Positions 37,073 to 47,264 of a DNA stretch of 64,000 nucleotides are shown here, one piece after another (the first letter of the stretch is position 1; the number at the start of each line of letters is the position of its first letter). Below the pieces are notes generated by a model, which did not search any database, was not told the DNA's origin, and saw nothing but the letters and a program-made list of their open reading frames with translations. Made by a program: the position numbers and the translations under genes. Origin of the DNA: Saccharicrinis sp050589685. GTDB lineage: Bacteria; Bacteroidota; Bacteroidia; Bacteroidales; Marinilabiliaceae. Location of the stretch: assembly GCF_050589685.1 (NCBI RefSeq), contig NZ_JBNGOS010000016.1:72925-136924 (forward strand). The letters are read 5' to 3'.

Positions 37073-37168
37073 ACAAAACTCAGTTCATAAGTTGATTGTT
37101 CTTGAAACCGACTTAACGACGTTTGTTTTGGTGCTTTGATTTTTCTGCTATTTTTACGAAAAAAGAAA

Positions 37169-37675
37169 ATGAGGGTTTGTCTTACTATTCTGATTTTATT
37201 TATCTCGCTATGTGCACAATCACAAAAGCGTGTACTGGTATTTTATAACCAGGATAAGGTGGAAGCAATTCAAGTTACTAAAGGGGGATTGGTTGTATTA
37301 ATGTATCAGGGCTATCTGAAACAAATGGAGCTGGAATCTAATTATGTTCTGGATATAAATGATAGCACGGTAACCATTGGTAAACCCAGGCTCTTCTCCG
37401 AACCCGTAAACAAGAAAAAAATCCGTATTGAAGATATAAGGGGGTTCCGAAAAGTATCGGCAGGTTCAATGCTGTTAAAAACAGCGCTTACCGTAGGGGC
37501 AACCCTTGGAACTTATTATACGATCCGAAATAATGGGGACAACTTAACAAGCACCCAACAATTATTGTACTCGACCGGTGCTGGCCTGGTTACCAACTTA
37601 TCGTTAAAACTGATATTCCCCGACAACAAAATAAAGCACCAGATGAAGCACGGCTGGAAGGTAATGCTTAGGTGA
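37169..37675 (+). CDS. exported hypothetical protein
   Basis: I chose the ATG at 37169 because it gives a clean signal peptide (MRVCLTILILFISLCAQSQ). The mature protein of about 150 residues has a beta-rich N-terminal half (RVLVFYNQDKVEAIQV, DINDSTVTIGKPRLF). A moderately hydrophobic segment near residues 100-150 (SMLLKTALTVGATLGTYYTI, then STGAGLVTNLSLKLIF) may enter or lean on a membrane. I do not recognise the family. It has no close neighbours on its strand. Confidence 0.7.
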   Translation: MRVCLTILILFISLCAQSQKRVLVFYNQDKVEAIQVTKGGLVVLMYQGYLKQMELESNYVLDINDSTVTIGKPRLFSEPVNKKKIRIEDIRGFRKVSAGSMLLKTALTVGATLGTYYTIRNNGDNLTSTQQLLYSTGAGLVTNLSLKLIFPDNKIKHQMKHGWKVMLR

Positions 37676-37903
37676 ATTGGTCATTCGTTAGCAGACTTTG
37701 GTCAATGCCAGGCCAGTCGCAATGTACACGGCGGAGAGCAGCGAATTGAGCGCGCGCGACGAGTAGTGAAGTTTTTAGCGCGTGTATAAAAAATCGCAAC
37801 ATATACAGCAAACAGACGTTTTTTGTAAGAAAAAAGCGCCAAATAACCAGGGAATGATTTATGGCGCAATGGGTATTTGGTTTATCCTATAAAACATTAA
37901 AAA

Positions 37904-39556
37904 TTACCAGGAAAACAGCGTCAACTTCCCGTTTGTTACCACGCCATCCAGTTGCATCCCTTTGGCAGACCTAACCGCATCTTCCGGGGTATGTACAATA
38001 GGCTCACCCCTTTTATTGAAGGAGGTATTAATCAAGGCCTTAATATCATATTTCTGATCCAACACATTTAAAAGGTCATGCATAAACGGGTTTTGCGATC
38101 TGTCACGAATAGTTTGAATACGCGCGGTACCATCCACATGAACTACGCCTTCTATTTCTTCTTTTCGGTTATCAGTAATATCGAAATCGAGCAGCATAAA
38201 ATCGGAAAGCCTATGAATATCGGAAAGGCCGGTAAAATACGTTGCATTCTTTTCCAACATAATAGGTGCCACGGGCCTGTACCATTCGCGCCCCTTGTGT
38301 TGCATACTTACTCTATCTGCTATTTTTTGATCCCCGGATTTTGCAATAATACTTCTGTTACCCAGAGCCCGGGGGCCAATCTCGCCAAAGCCATTACAAA
38401 TTCCTAACACTTTGCCTTCGAAAACCAGTTGGGCCACATGCCCCACTTCTTTGTGATCCACTTCAACCTTGTTGGTAAGCTTAAAATTGTTTAAATATGG
38501 AGAATGAATATCCACTTTACCATGTTTTTCCCATTCCACAAAAGCTGCTCCTCCCAAAGAAAGTCCGCTATCCTCGGTACAAGGCGGTATAAATACATCC
38601 TGGAACAAACCGGAATCAACAATTGCCTTGTTAGCCACAATATTAAGAGCAGAACCTCCGGTATAATAAAGGTTTTTCGTGTTGGTTTGCTTCTGTAATT
38701 TTGTCAATTCATAAAGAAAATCCCTTATAAAAATATGCTGCAGAGTTGCCACTATGTCTTGCAGAAACGCATCGCCAGTGGTTAATTGATTGGCACTCCA
38801 ATTGAATTTATCTTTGGCTTTTCGATAAAATTCGCTTTTCTTCCCCCAGCAATCACTAAAATAGTTGTTCCCAACCAACCATTCTTCCATCCCTGCAGAA
38901 TACGAACCGTATGAAGCCAATCCCATCATCTTACCGGGAACCGAGTTTTGGTGTTCGAACTTGGCACCAAGAATTGCAAATACAAGGGCATTGGCATTAA
39001 AAAACGAAGAAAGGTATTTCATCCTCCAGTGAAAATCAATATTCACCAACCTTCCATCCTTAAAATACCAGGCAGAAAAATTAGAAAGACTACCTCCCCC
39101 ATCGAAATGAATTAATAAACTGTCTTCTTTAAACGAACCATAAAAAGGCAAACAACTGCCAATATGCGCTAACTCGTGATTGATGGCATAGGCAGAGCGT
39201 TCGTGATCTAACCACCAGCAACGACCTTTCTCGGGATGGGAGAAAAGTGTATTATTGAGCGGAGCCTCAAACCGAAGCCTGCCACAAGAAGAAATCATGC
39301 AACGCCCCACAACATTATCAGGAAATACGATGTCAAAATCGTCGAGCAGTAATTTCCCGTCTTTTAATATATCATAGAGTGATTGATGCAGCTTGTTGTC
39401 GTGCTTTTTACGGCTCAGTCTTTCCAACGTCAAATGCTTAATAACCTTTCCTTGGTCCATTAAAGTAAAGGAATGGTCATGCACAAAATATGGGGTTTCG
39501 GAATTTAAACGATCTTGTATGGCATAAACTGACAACGTGGGTCTTGAGGCATCCAT
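37904..39556 (-). CDS. NodU/CmcH-type carbamoyltransferase
   Basis: The start at 39556 overlaps the upstream stop as TGATG, indicating coupling. The product of about 550 residues has the two-domain layout of O-carbamoyltransferases. The Kae1-like N-terminal domain has HELAHIGSCLPFYGSF, LLIHFDGGGSLSNFSAWYF, LYYTGGSALNIVANK and CEDSGLSLGGAAFVEWE-type segments. The C-terminal domain has GEIGPRALGNRSIIA and INTSFNKRGEPIVHTPEDA. Relatives add a carbamoyl group to sugars or antibiotics. The N-terminus (first 60 residues) is unusual for the family. The substrate is unknown; an envelope glycan is a reasonable guess given the membrane neighbour. Confidence 0.88.
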   Translation of the reverse strand: MDASRPTLSVYAIQDRLNSETPYFVHDHSFTLMDQGKVIKHLTLERLSRKKHDNKLHQSLYDILKDGKLLLDDFDIVFPDNVVGRCMISSCGRLRFEAPLNNTLFSHPEKGRCWWLDHERSAYAINHELAHIGSCLPFYGSFKEDSLLIHFDGGGSLSNFSAWYFKDGRLVNIDFHWRMKYLSSFFNANALVFAILGAKFEHQNSVPGKMMGLASYGSYSAGMEEWLVGNNYFSDCWGKKSEFYRKAKDKFNWSANQLTTGDAFLQDIVATLQHIFIRDFLYELTKLQKQTNTKNLYYTGGSALNIVANKAIVDSGLFQDVFIPPCTEDSGLSLGGAAFVEWEKHGKVDIHSPYLNNFKLTNKVEVDHKEVGHVAQLVFEGKVLGICNGFGEIGPRALGNRSIIAKSGDQKIADRVSMQHKGREWYRPVAPIMLEKNATYFTGLSDIHRLSDFMLLDFDITDNRKEEIEGVVHVDGTARIQTIRDRSQNPFMHDLLNVLDQKYDIKALINTSFNKRGEPIVHTPEDAVRSAKGMQLDGVVTNGKLTLFSW

Positions 39557-40533
39557 CACAGAAATATTTGTCCGAAAACAGGGATGGCAAGCATCGTAAC
39601 CACCACAATATTTTGCCACAACAAGGAACGTATATTATCGATTAAGTGGGCAATGATTATTGAAAAAGGTAAGGCTACCATGATCAGAAACTCTAAGTTT
39701 AACCCCGATGCTCCCATCACTCCGGAAAAGAACAAACCGCAAAATACAAATACCTGATATTGCTTTCGGGTGTATATTTTTTTGGTACCGTATGCCCCTA
39801 TCACTGAAAACAATGCCACTAAAAAAATGAACGCCATTGCCATCAGGTAAATCAATAGAAATGTTGTGTGATAATGTGAATCAAATATCTTGCTCCAGCT
39901 AAATCCAAGGTATTTAAAATATTCGGGAATGGAACCCCAAACCAATTCGTATCCCAGCAAAAACAACCAAGGAAGAATTAACCCAATTATAGCCGCCAAA
40001 AACGATTTAAAATTTAGCAACCTCAAATTCCCCATCATTACGATGAGGAGAGGAAAGACGAGTACAATCTTATAGCTCAGGAGACTTGCCGCAGATATCC
40101 AGAAACCCGCAAGAAAACACTCTTTCATTACCCTGCGGTGATTATGGGCTTCGAACAGATATTCGAACGCCAAAATAAAAAACAGGGTGGTCAGCCATAT
40201 CGGGTTGAAGCGCTGTGCCATGGTAAAACCACCCACTAAAAGGACGAAAACAATGCCGGGCAGCGCGCTTTGCTTGCTCAGCAACCCGTGTTTGGAATTC
40301 AACCTGTTGATGCTAAGTGTAATGATTACGGCTGACATCATGCTGAAAAGAAAACCTAACCACTTTGATTTTGACAGAAACGAAAAAAGTTTCCATAGCG
40401 GCATTGCATTATCAAAGGATTCTGCATTAATCGCATACCCCAATGTGATTGGTTTTATCCAGCATAAAATGATAAGAAACAACATAAGTGCATATGTCCC
40501 AATCTTATTATTATGTATCCGTTTTAATAGCAT
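39556..40533 (-). CDS. DUF6427-like multi-pass membrane protein
   Basis: The 325-residue product has about nine membrane helices over its whole length. It begins MLLKRIHNNKIGTYALMLF and has NAESFDNAMPLWKLFSFL in the first outward loop and AQRFNPIWLTTLFFILAFEY in the middle, as in the Bacteroidota family DUF6427. The function is unknown; the shape is like polytopic envelope-glycan enzymes or flippases. Its stop overlaps the carbamoyltransferase start (TGATG), and purD lies 21 bases upstream, so the run purD, this gene and carbamoyltransferase is likely one transcript. Confidence 0.82.
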   Translation of the reverse strand: MLLKRIHNNKIGTYALMLFLIILCWIKPITLGYAINAESFDNAMPLWKLFSFLSKSKWLGFLFSMMSAVIITLSINRLNSKHGLLSKQSALPGIVFVLLVGGFTMAQRFNPIWLTTLFFILAFEYLFEAHNHRRVMKECFLAGFWISAASLLSYKIVLVFPLLIVMMGNLRLLNFKSFLAAIIGLILPWLFLLGYELVWGSIPEYFKYLGFSWSKIFDSHYHTTFLLIYLMAMAFIFLVALFSVIGAYGTKKIYTRKQYQVFVFCGLFFSGVMGASGLNLEFLIMVALPFSIIIAHLIDNIRSLLWQNIVVVTMLAIPVFGQIFL

Positions 40534-40554
40534 TTAAAATAGATTTTAGGCCAT

Positions 40555-41826
40555 TTACTGCAGGTCGAAACCAATATCTTTGCGGAAATACTTTTTATCG
40601 AAGTTGACAACTTCAACATTTTTATAGGATTTTGCAAGCGCATCCTTCATATTTTTTCCCAACGCACTCATGGCAATCACCCTGCCTCCATTAGTGAGCA
40701 CTTTGCCATCTTGCAACTTTGTTCCGGCATGAAAGGCGATGGCGTCGGATACCTTATCCAATCCAGCTATTTCCTTGCCTTTTTCGTAGGCTTCAGGATA
40801 CCCCCCGGAAACCATCATAACAGTGCTTACCGTGTTCTCCTCGAACTCGATGGTGCATTTTTTTAATTCTTTTGCGGCTGCGGCTTCAAGCAGCTCTAAC
40901 AAGTCCGTTTTTATACGCGGCATAACCACTTCGGTTTCAGGGTCGCCCATTCGTACGTTATATTCAATCACAAACGGGTTATCGCCAATTTTTATTAATC
41001 CAATAAATATAAATCCCTTGTACGGAATTTCGTCGCATTGCAATCCCGCAATAGTGGGTTGAATAATCTTTTTGTGCACTTTTTTCATAAAGGCCTTATC
41101 GGCAAATGGAACAGGACTAATGGCTCCCATACCGCCCGTGTTTAAACCGGTATCTGCTTCGCCGATACGCTTATAATCTTTGGCCTCGGGCAATACCACA
41201 TAAGCCGAACCATCGGTTAACACAAATACCGAAAGTTCGATGCCATCTAAAAACTCCTCGATAACCACTTTTTGGCTGGCTTCACCAAATTTGCCGTCCA
41301 ACATTGTTTTAAGTTCATTTTTAGCCTGCTCCAAATTATCGATGATCAGCACACCTTTTCCGGCTGCCAAACCATCGGCCTTTAAAACATATGGCGCTTT
41401 TATCTTATCTAAAAACGCAAGACCTTCATCCAGGCTATCCTGCGTTACCGATTTATATTCCGCCGTTGGAATTCCATATCGGAACATAAAGTCCTTGGAA
41501 AACTCCTTGCTGCCTTCAAGGCGGGCACCACGTTTGCCGGGACCGATCACGGGTATACGAATTAATTCAGGATCATTTAAAAAGAAATCTTTAATTCCTC
41601 GCACCAGAGGTTCTTCCGGACCCACCACCAACATATCCACCTGCTTGTCGAGCGCAACCTTTTTTACCGCTTCAAAATCGTTGGGATCAAGTGCTACATT
41701 TGTTCCCAATTCAGCGGTTCCGGCATTGCCCGGAGCAATAATTAATTCGGTTAGTTTTGGACTTTGCTTTAACTTCCAAGCCAAGGCATGTTCTCTACCT
41801 CCTGAACCTAGTAAAAGTACCTTCAT
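40555..41826 (-). CDS. purD: phosphoribosylamine-glycine ligase
   Basis: The 423-residue cytosolic ATP-grasp enzyme catalyses the second step of purine synthesis, joining glycine to phosphoribosylamine. It begins MKVLLLGSGGREHALAWKL, the family hallmark. The ATP-grasp domain shows APYVLKADGLAAGKGVLI and the signature GFIFIGLIKI ... EYNVRMGDPETEVVMPRI. Length is standard. It lies 11 bases downstream of a polysaccharide deacetylase gene and 21 bases upstream of the DUF6427 gene. Confidence 0.97.
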   Translation of the reverse strand: MKVLLLGSGGREHALAWKLKQSPKLTELIIAPGNAGTAELGTNVALDPNDFEAVKKVALDKQVDMLVVGPEEPLVRGIKDFFLNDPELIRIPVIGPGKRGARLEGSKEFSKDFMFRYGIPTAEYKSVTQDSLDEGLAFLDKIKAPYVLKADGLAAGKGVLIIDNLEQAKNELKTMLDGKFGEASQKVVIEEFLDGIELSVFVLTDGSAYVVLPEAKDYKRIGEADTGLNTGGMGAISPVPFADKAFMKKVHKKIIQPTIAGLQCDEIPYKGFIFIGLIKIGDNPFVIEYNVRMGDPETEVVMPRIKTDLLELLEAAAAKELKKCTIEFEENTVSTVMMVSGGYPEAYEKGKEIAGLDKVSDAIAFHAGTKLQDGKVLTNGGRVIAMSALGKNMKDALAKSYKNVEVVNFDKKYFRKDIGFDLQ

Positions 41827-41837
41827 TTTTAGTTTTG

Positions 41838-42446
41838 TTATTTTATTACTCGTGTTGTTAATCCTTTTTCAGCTATCATTTCCAAAGTTTTAGGAAATGC
41901 GTATTTCATGTTTTTTTCGGCTTTAAGTGAATCATGAAATACAATAATTGAACCTGGACGAATGTTATTTTTTATATTATCAAAAACCTGTGTTGGCGAT
42001 AATTTGGCGTCATAATCCTTGCATAATATATCCCACATCACCACCTTGTCGAACTCCCGTTTTATATCTTTCATGTACCAGGGGTACAATTGGCCGTGAG
42101 GAGGTCGAAACAACCTTGATTTGATAAGATGGGAAGCCTGGTCCATATTGTCGAAATATGATTTTTTATCTGCTTTCCACGCTTGCATGTGGTTGTAGGT
42201 GTGGTTTCCCACACCATGTCCCCGATCGATAATCTCCTGAAAAATATCCGCATGTTTGTGAACGTTTTCCCCCACACAAAAAAAAGTCAATTTGGCATAC
42301 CACCGCTCAGCCTCATCTAACACCCATGGGGTGATCCCGGGTATTGGTCCATCGTCGAATGTGACAAACACATCGTTGCCGGCGTTTTCTTGCCGCCATG
42401 TGGCGCCGCGCAATAATATTTTGGCTATAAACGGAGGCCTTACCAT
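41838..42446 (-). CDS. polysaccharide deacetylase family protein
   Basis: The 202-residue product is a NodB-homology domain with no clear signal peptide. Motif 1 TFDDGPIPG gives the catalytic base and metal Asp. Motif 2 GNHTYNH gives two metal His. Motif 3 RPPHGQLYPW and motif 5 IIVFHDS complete the site. It removes N-acetyl groups from a glycan such as peptidoglycan or a surface polysaccharide. It lies 6 bases downstream of the DUF2723 gene and 11 upstream of purD, so it is part of a close-packed run. Confidence 0.9.
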   Translation of the reverse strand: MVRPPFIAKILLRGATWRQENAGNDVFVTFDDGPIPGITPWVLDEAERWYAKLTFFCVGENVHKHADIFQEIIDRGHGVGNHTYNHMQAWKADKKSYFDNMDQASHLIKSRLFRPPHGQLYPWYMKDIKREFDKVVMWDILCKDYDAKLSPTQVFDNIKNNIRPGSIIVFHDSLKAEKNMKYAFPKTLEMIAEKGLTTRVIK

Positions 42447-42452
42447 TGGATT

Positions 42453-45400
42453 TTAATTGGTACTAAAATTTAATATTTGCGTATCCGGTGCCATTTCTTC
42501 CTTACCTAGCTTCTTCCTTAAATCATCGCGCTTATATTTGGCCAACAGCTTGTCAATTTCGTGATCAAACATTAGGCTTTGGCGGTATTGGTATTCGAAT
42601 CGGCTTTTCTGCTCCATCGGCAAACTCATGTAATATTTTATGGTTTGATCGCTGATGCGTGCCATATTTTCCAATAACTGATCGCCGACAAGCGGTTTGC
42701 CATCCAAATAAAGCCCTTCCGCCGCAAAAATGGAAAGCATATTATCCGGTACCACACCTAAAGGTAATTTTGCCATGTATTTGCTTAATTCTTCGCGTAC
42801 CTCGTCACGATAATATCTGATAGACATGTTTGCTATTTCGGTATAAATGGCCAGGCTACGCTGAAAGTCCTCGCCCACATTGTTTTGTTTGGATTGCGGC
42901 AACGATGAAAAGAAATTGATTTCCTGGAACGACTTTTCCCCAAAATCCTTCAGTATACCGTCACCCTTTTCCATTTGGTTGGCTTTGTAATAACCTTCGG
43001 CCAAAAAGATGGAGAAATAATTGTGGGGAACTTTTTCAACCGGCATCTTGGTTAAGGCCATATCTAAAATCTCGACCGCTTGCTCTTCTTTTCCTTCATC
43101 CAATAAGGTGTTGGCCAAACGCGACATATTGTTACGAATATTCATGGCCATACGCTGATGATTCTCATCTAAATACACACGGGCATCGTCGAAACCTCCC
43201 CAGCGGAATTTATTCTTGAACTTATCGTACATTTTATCGGCATCTACCCTACCAAACTGTCCTTCTTTGGCTTTGGTTTTTATAGGTACCACTTTGTAGG
43301 CGAATCCTTCCAACTGAAAATAATCTTCCAGGCTGGCATAGTTGTCCTGCCCCACGGTAACCGCAAAATAAATAGGACGGTCCCAGTCGTTATTCGACAA
43401 CATATCCAGAATCATCAATTCATTTTTCAGGATATATTCTTTATTTAAATCGATCTTAATTTCAGGCACTATCAGTCCGGCTGCGTCCTGGCTTACTATT
43501 CCTTTTTGTAAAACCTTAAGGCTGTCGGCCGGAATACTGAACGATTTAGAGGGTAAATGTTCGATTCTTCCCGGATAACCCGGTATTTCCTTGGTTTTTG
43601 GATTTTCGCTGGCCAGGAATTTAATAGCTTCTTTCATATCCACCCTGCCTTGAATACGGGGAAGCAGGTGTACCACATCTCTGGTTCCCGTTACATATTG
43701 GTCGTGCGTCAATGAAAATGGAAGCGGATCCGAATCGTAAGCCTTTCTTCCCATTTGGTCGATATACCAGTCGGTTTGCAAGTAACTAAGGTTACATACT
43801 CTAACATCCGTACGATAGCCTTCAACCTCCTGGGCATACCACAACGGGAAAGTATCGTTATCGCCATTGGTAAAAATAATGGCGTTTTCGTCGCAGGTAT
43901 CCAGATAATTGAAAGCCAGGTCACGGGCTACATAGCGGTGGGCACGGTTATGGTCGTCCCAGTTTTCCGATAGCATTATACCGGGCACCAATATCAACGT
44001 AAGGGTTGTTGCCAGTACTGCCGAAACGCTGCCCGGCAAGAATTTTTTGATGCCTTCAACCACCGCCAACACACCTAAACCAATCCAAATGGCAAAAGCA
44101 TAAAACGAACCTGCATAAGCATAATCCCGTTCGCGAGGCTGTAAAGGTGTTTGGTTCAGATAAAGTACAATAGCCAATCCCGTTAAGAAGAAAAGCAACA
44201 TCACAATCCAGAAACCTTCTTTTCCTTGCCGGCCCGATTGGTATTGGAACAACAAGCCCAGTAATCCAAGTATGAGCGGTAACAGATAATATTTGTTACG
44301 GGCCGGATTGTTTTTATAGGTATCGGGTAGCTTTGACTGATCGCCCAAACGCAGGTTATCGATAAAAGGAATGCCGGAAATCCAGTTTCCTTTGTGTATT
44401 TCTCCATGCCCCTGGATGTCGTTCTGCCGGCCGGCAAAGTTCCACATGAAATACCTAAAATACATAAACTTAACCTGATAATTAAAGAAGAAACTCAGGT
44501 TTTGAGCAAAGCTTGGTAAGGTGATACTCTTCATTTCACCTGATTCCTGGTCTTCTATTTGTACTGTTCTACCCTTGGGTTCTCCCCCTGCCCAATATTT
44601 GTATTGATTAATGTGACGCCCCTCTCGGCTGTACATTCGGGGAAATATGGTGGTTGTTTTGGAATCGAACACATAATAGGGTTTGTGGTCCACTGTTTTA
44701 TATTCTCCGTCCTTTTTAATACGAACAGGGTCTCCCTTTTTCGCATTAGATTTTTGCCTGTCGAGCGGGGAATTATAATACTGGCCGGTAAACAAGGGCC
44801 TGTCGCCGTATTGTTCACGGTTCAGGTAACCCATCATGGAGAAAACATCTTCGGGCGAGTTTTGATCCATGGTAGGGTTAGCATACGAGCGGATAACAAT
44901 CATGGCAAAAGAAGAATATCCGATCATAATTACGGTAACACCCAGCAAAATGGTATTCAATATCACCTTTTGATTTTTCTGGGTATACCAGATACCAAAA
45001 ATCAATCCTCCTATTAACAAGGTAAAATAAACAGCAATACCCGTATTGAAGGGCGCGCCAAAGCCATTCACAAACATAAGTTCAAACCAACTGGCTATTT
45101 TTACGGTGTAAGGGATAATACCATATAAAATCCCAACCAGCAGTACGGCGGAGACTCCCAGAGACAATAGAATGCCGTTTCGGTTTACTTCGAATTTCTT
45201 GAAATAATAAACCATTACAATGGCAGGTATAGCCAATAGGTTTAACAGGTGAACCCCTATGGAAAGCCCCATTAAATAGGCAATCAGAACCAGCCATCGG
45301 TTGGCATATTTATGGTCGGCCACGTCCTCCCATTTTAAAATGGCCCAAAAAACCACGGCCGTAAACAACGATGACATGGCATAAACCTCGCCTTCAACCG

Positions 45401-45815
45401 CAGAGAACCAGAAAGTATCGGAAAATGTATAAGCCAATGCGCCAACAAAACCGGCACCCAGCACTGCCCAGGATCTCCAGGTTTCACCTTTCTTGTTCAT
45501 ATAAATTCTACGTCCAAGATGCGTGATCGTCCAAAATAAAAACAGGATGGTGAACGCACTGGCCAAGGCACTCATCACATTTATAGCGTAGGCGACCGAA
45601 CCCGGGTCCAACGCAAAAAGTGAAAAAAAGCGACCAAGAATCATAAATACCGGCGCTCCCGGAGGATGGCCTACCAAAAGTTTATAGGAGGTTGAGATAA
45701 ATTCGCCACAATCCCAAAAACTGGTCGTAGGTTCAATTGTTATGGTGTAAACTATAGCTGCAATGGCAAAGGATAACCAACCAAGCAGGTTATTCAGCAA
45801 TGTATGATTCTTCAT
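42453..45815 (-). CDS. DUF2723 membrane protein, large form with helical-repeat tail
   Basis: The 1,120-residue product begins with a helix and the family signature EPTTSFWDCGEFISTSYKL (residues about 28-46), where Asp and Glu lie in the first outward loop as in protein O-mannosyltransferase-like GT-C enzymes. About twelve membrane helices run to residue about 620. The periplasmic part contains FTNGDNDTFPLWYAQEVEG, also conserved. From about residue 880 a helical-repeat (TPR-like) tail follows. Homologues include eukaryotic TMEM260, an O-mannosyltransferase. A protein or glycan mannosyl transfer role is likely but not shown. A second, shorter paralogue lies at 54657. Confidence 0.9.
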   Translation of the reverse strand: MKNHTLLNNLLGWLSFAIAAIVYTITIEPTTSFWDCGEFISTSYKLLVGHPPGAPVFMILGRFFSLFALDPGSVAYAINVMSALASAFTILFLFWTITHLGRRIYMNKKGETWRSWAVLGAGFVGALAYTFSDTFWFSAVEGEVYAMSSLFTAVVFWAILKWEDVADHKYANRWLVLIAYLMGLSIGVHLLNLLAIPAIVMVYYFKKFEVNRNGILLSLGVSAVLLVGILYGIIPYTVKIASWFELMFVNGFGAPFNTGIAVYFTLLIGGLIFGIWYTQKNQKVILNTILLGVTVIMIGYSSFAMIVIRSYANPTMDQNSPEDVFSMMGYLNREQYGDRPLFTGQYYNSPLDRQKSNAKKGDPVRIKKDGEYKTVDHKPYYVFDSKTTTIFPRMYSREGRHINQYKYWAGGEPKGRTVQIEDQESGEMKSITLPSFAQNLSFFFNYQVKFMYFRYFMWNFAGRQNDIQGHGEIHKGNWISGIPFIDNLRLGDQSKLPDTYKNNPARNKYYLLPLILGLLGLLFQYQSGRQGKEGFWIVMLLFFLTGLAIVLYLNQTPLQPRERDYAYAGSFYAFAIWIGLGVLAVVEGIKKFLPGSVSAVLATTLTLILVPGIMLSENWDDHNRAHRYVARDLAFNYLDTCDENAIIFTNGDNDTFPLWYAQEVEGYRTDVRVCNLSYLQTDWYIDQMGRKAYDSDPLPFSLTHDQYVTGTRDVVHLLPRIQGRVDMKEAIKFLASENPKTKEIPGYPGRIEHLPSKSFSIPADSLKVLQKGIVSQDAAGLIVPEIKIDLNKEYILKNELMILDMLSNNDWDRPIYFAVTVGQDNYASLEDYFQLEGFAYKVVPIKTKAKEGQFGRVDADKMYDKFKNKFRWGGFDDARVYLDENHQRMAMNIRNNMSRLANTLLDEGKEEQAVEILDMALTKMPVEKVPHNYFSIFLAEGYYKANQMEKGDGILKDFGEKSFQEINFFSSLPQSKQNNVGEDFQRSLAIYTEIANMSIRYYRDEVREELSKYMAKLPLGVVPDNMLSIFAAEGLYLDGKPLVGDQLLENMARISDQTIKYYMSLPMEQKSRFEYQYRQSLMFDHEIDKLLAKYKRDDLRKKLGKEEMAPDTQILNFSTN

Positions 45816-46709
45816 TTTAGTCTCTGAGTATCAGATTAATATTTAAACATATAGGATTCAGGCACACGAACTCCGATGCCAAAAATAAGTAATTTTTATC
45901 AAACGGATTTTTAATGTACGATAATGTTATAGGTTTAACCTGATTTTAACACAAATATCGGCTAATAGAGTTAGTGAAAAATAGAGTCAGTGATCAAGGA
46001 GGAGTTATACCAATATGTTAATGATGTAAACTGATTCCTTAAATTTAATTCTTTCTTAAAATGGTTACGAAATTTCATAAATGTTGCACAACGGTTAGCA
46101 CAAGATGTCGGAAGCGGTCGAGTTAAAAAAAGTTTAAGTTGTCAAGCCGTAAGCAGCGCCCACCCAAGCTACTATTTTTTAATTTTAATGACTTCAAACA
46201 TAGCACTTCCCGCCAAATGATTTATACACATCGCACGCCGGCGTTCATTTGTTTCAGCGTGTATATCAATCACCCTTAAATACGCACCAAACGCACAACG
46301 AAGCACAAACTTATTTTGATGTTTCTGAGCATTGGAGGAAAGCCCTGTGTGTTAAGAAGGTCGGCTTTTGTACTCTCTTTGGAAAAGCTATGATCTTGGC
46401 GTTGGTTTGTGGGGCTTTGCCAATGTGCTTGCAAACTGGGCAGGATCGCATATATTCTCTTAATTTCTTCAATATTTCAGTCCTCCACTGTACATCAATA
46501 GTAATCCCATAACTCGATTTAATAGTCCATAAAATAGCATCAATGTTTTTATCCACTTTTTTGTGTGTAATTTTATAAATATCTCACTAAATTTTAAACC
46601 CATTTGTCTGAATTAGGCTGAAGATGTACAATCAATAAATTTTTATTCTTAAACCAGCAAACTTAATTACTTTCTATTTTGTTGATATTAAGTATTTCAT
46701 CTATTAAAC
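45816..46709. other. 894-base region without a recognisable gene
   Basis: The stretch lies between divergent genes. Open frames at 46249-46512 (plus) and 46311-46556 (minus) overlap each other, have poor composition and start without context. I see no tRNA, no tandem repeat and no clear promoter. The part from 46080 to 46240 (AGCACAAGATGTCGGAAGCG and following) is more GC-rich than its surroundings and might be a remnant of something mobile. Confidence 0.4.
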
Positions 46710-47264
46710 ATGTATTTAAATAAGGTATTTGTTATAATTCTTCTTTTTTTTGCTGGCCATAAAATAGCTCAAGCACAAATATATAATGGCACTGGAACGG
46801 TTGATTTTTTTTCGGTTGCTCCCCTGGAAACCATTAAGGCAAGTTCCGATCAATTGAGAGGCTTACTCAACTTAGAAAACCAAACATTTGCTTTTGTTTT
46901 ATCGGTTCAATCTTTTGAAGGTTTCAACAGTCCGCTTCAAAAGGAGCACTTTAACGAACATTACCTTGAAACCAAAAAGTATCCCAAAACAGAATTCTCT
47001 GGGAAGATGATCGGGATGGATGAATGTGGAGAACCTTGTAAAAAAACGATTTATGCGAAGGGAAAATTAAAGCTTCATGGTATTACAAGGGTAATAACCG
47101 TACCTGTATCCATAGAACGGAAAGATGGCATAATCAATGCTACTGCCGATTTTAAAGTGCTGTTGTATAATTTTGACATAACCGTTCCCAGGATCCTGGA
47201 ATCCAAAATTGCCCCTGAAATATCGGTTCGTGTAAACTTGGTTTTTACGGAAACAGATGAATAA
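46710..47264 (+). CDS. YceI family periplasmic protein (first copy)
   Basis: The 184-residue product has a signal peptide (to about residue 22, IAQAQIY). The mature part is a YceI lipocalin-like barrel: GTGTVDFFSVAPLETIKASS, KEHFNEHYLETKKYPKTEF and KLKLHGITRVITVPV are the family blocks. YceI barrels bind polyisoprenoid lipids such as quinones. It begins a same-strand cluster; its last 8 bases overlap the sensor kinase start. A two-Cys segment (DECGEPCKK) is unusual and absent from the second copy at 51546. Confidence 0.85.
   Translation: MYLNKVFVIILLFFAGHKIAQAQIYNGTGTVDFFSVAPLETIKASSDQLRGLLNLENQTFAFVLSVQSFEGFNSPLQKEHFNEHYLETKKYPKTEFSGKMIGMDECGEPCKKTIYAKGKLKLHGITRVITVPVSIERKDGIINATADFKVLLYNFDITVPRILESKIAPEISVRVNLVFTETDE

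Noticed and set aside
41240..41893. 217-codon plus-strand open frame over purD
   Set aside because: It is the shadow of purD, whose motifs are complete on the minus strand; Ser/Pro-rich composition is typical of antisense frames.
44559..45017. 152-codon open frame on the plus strand inside the DUF2723 gene
   Set aside because: It is antisense to a strongly supported gene with conserved membrane-protein sequence and shows no recognisable protein features.
46249..46556. Overlapping open frames on both strands in the 45.8-46.7 kb gap
   Set aside because: Neither has a plausible start context, domain or codon pattern, and they occupy the same bases.
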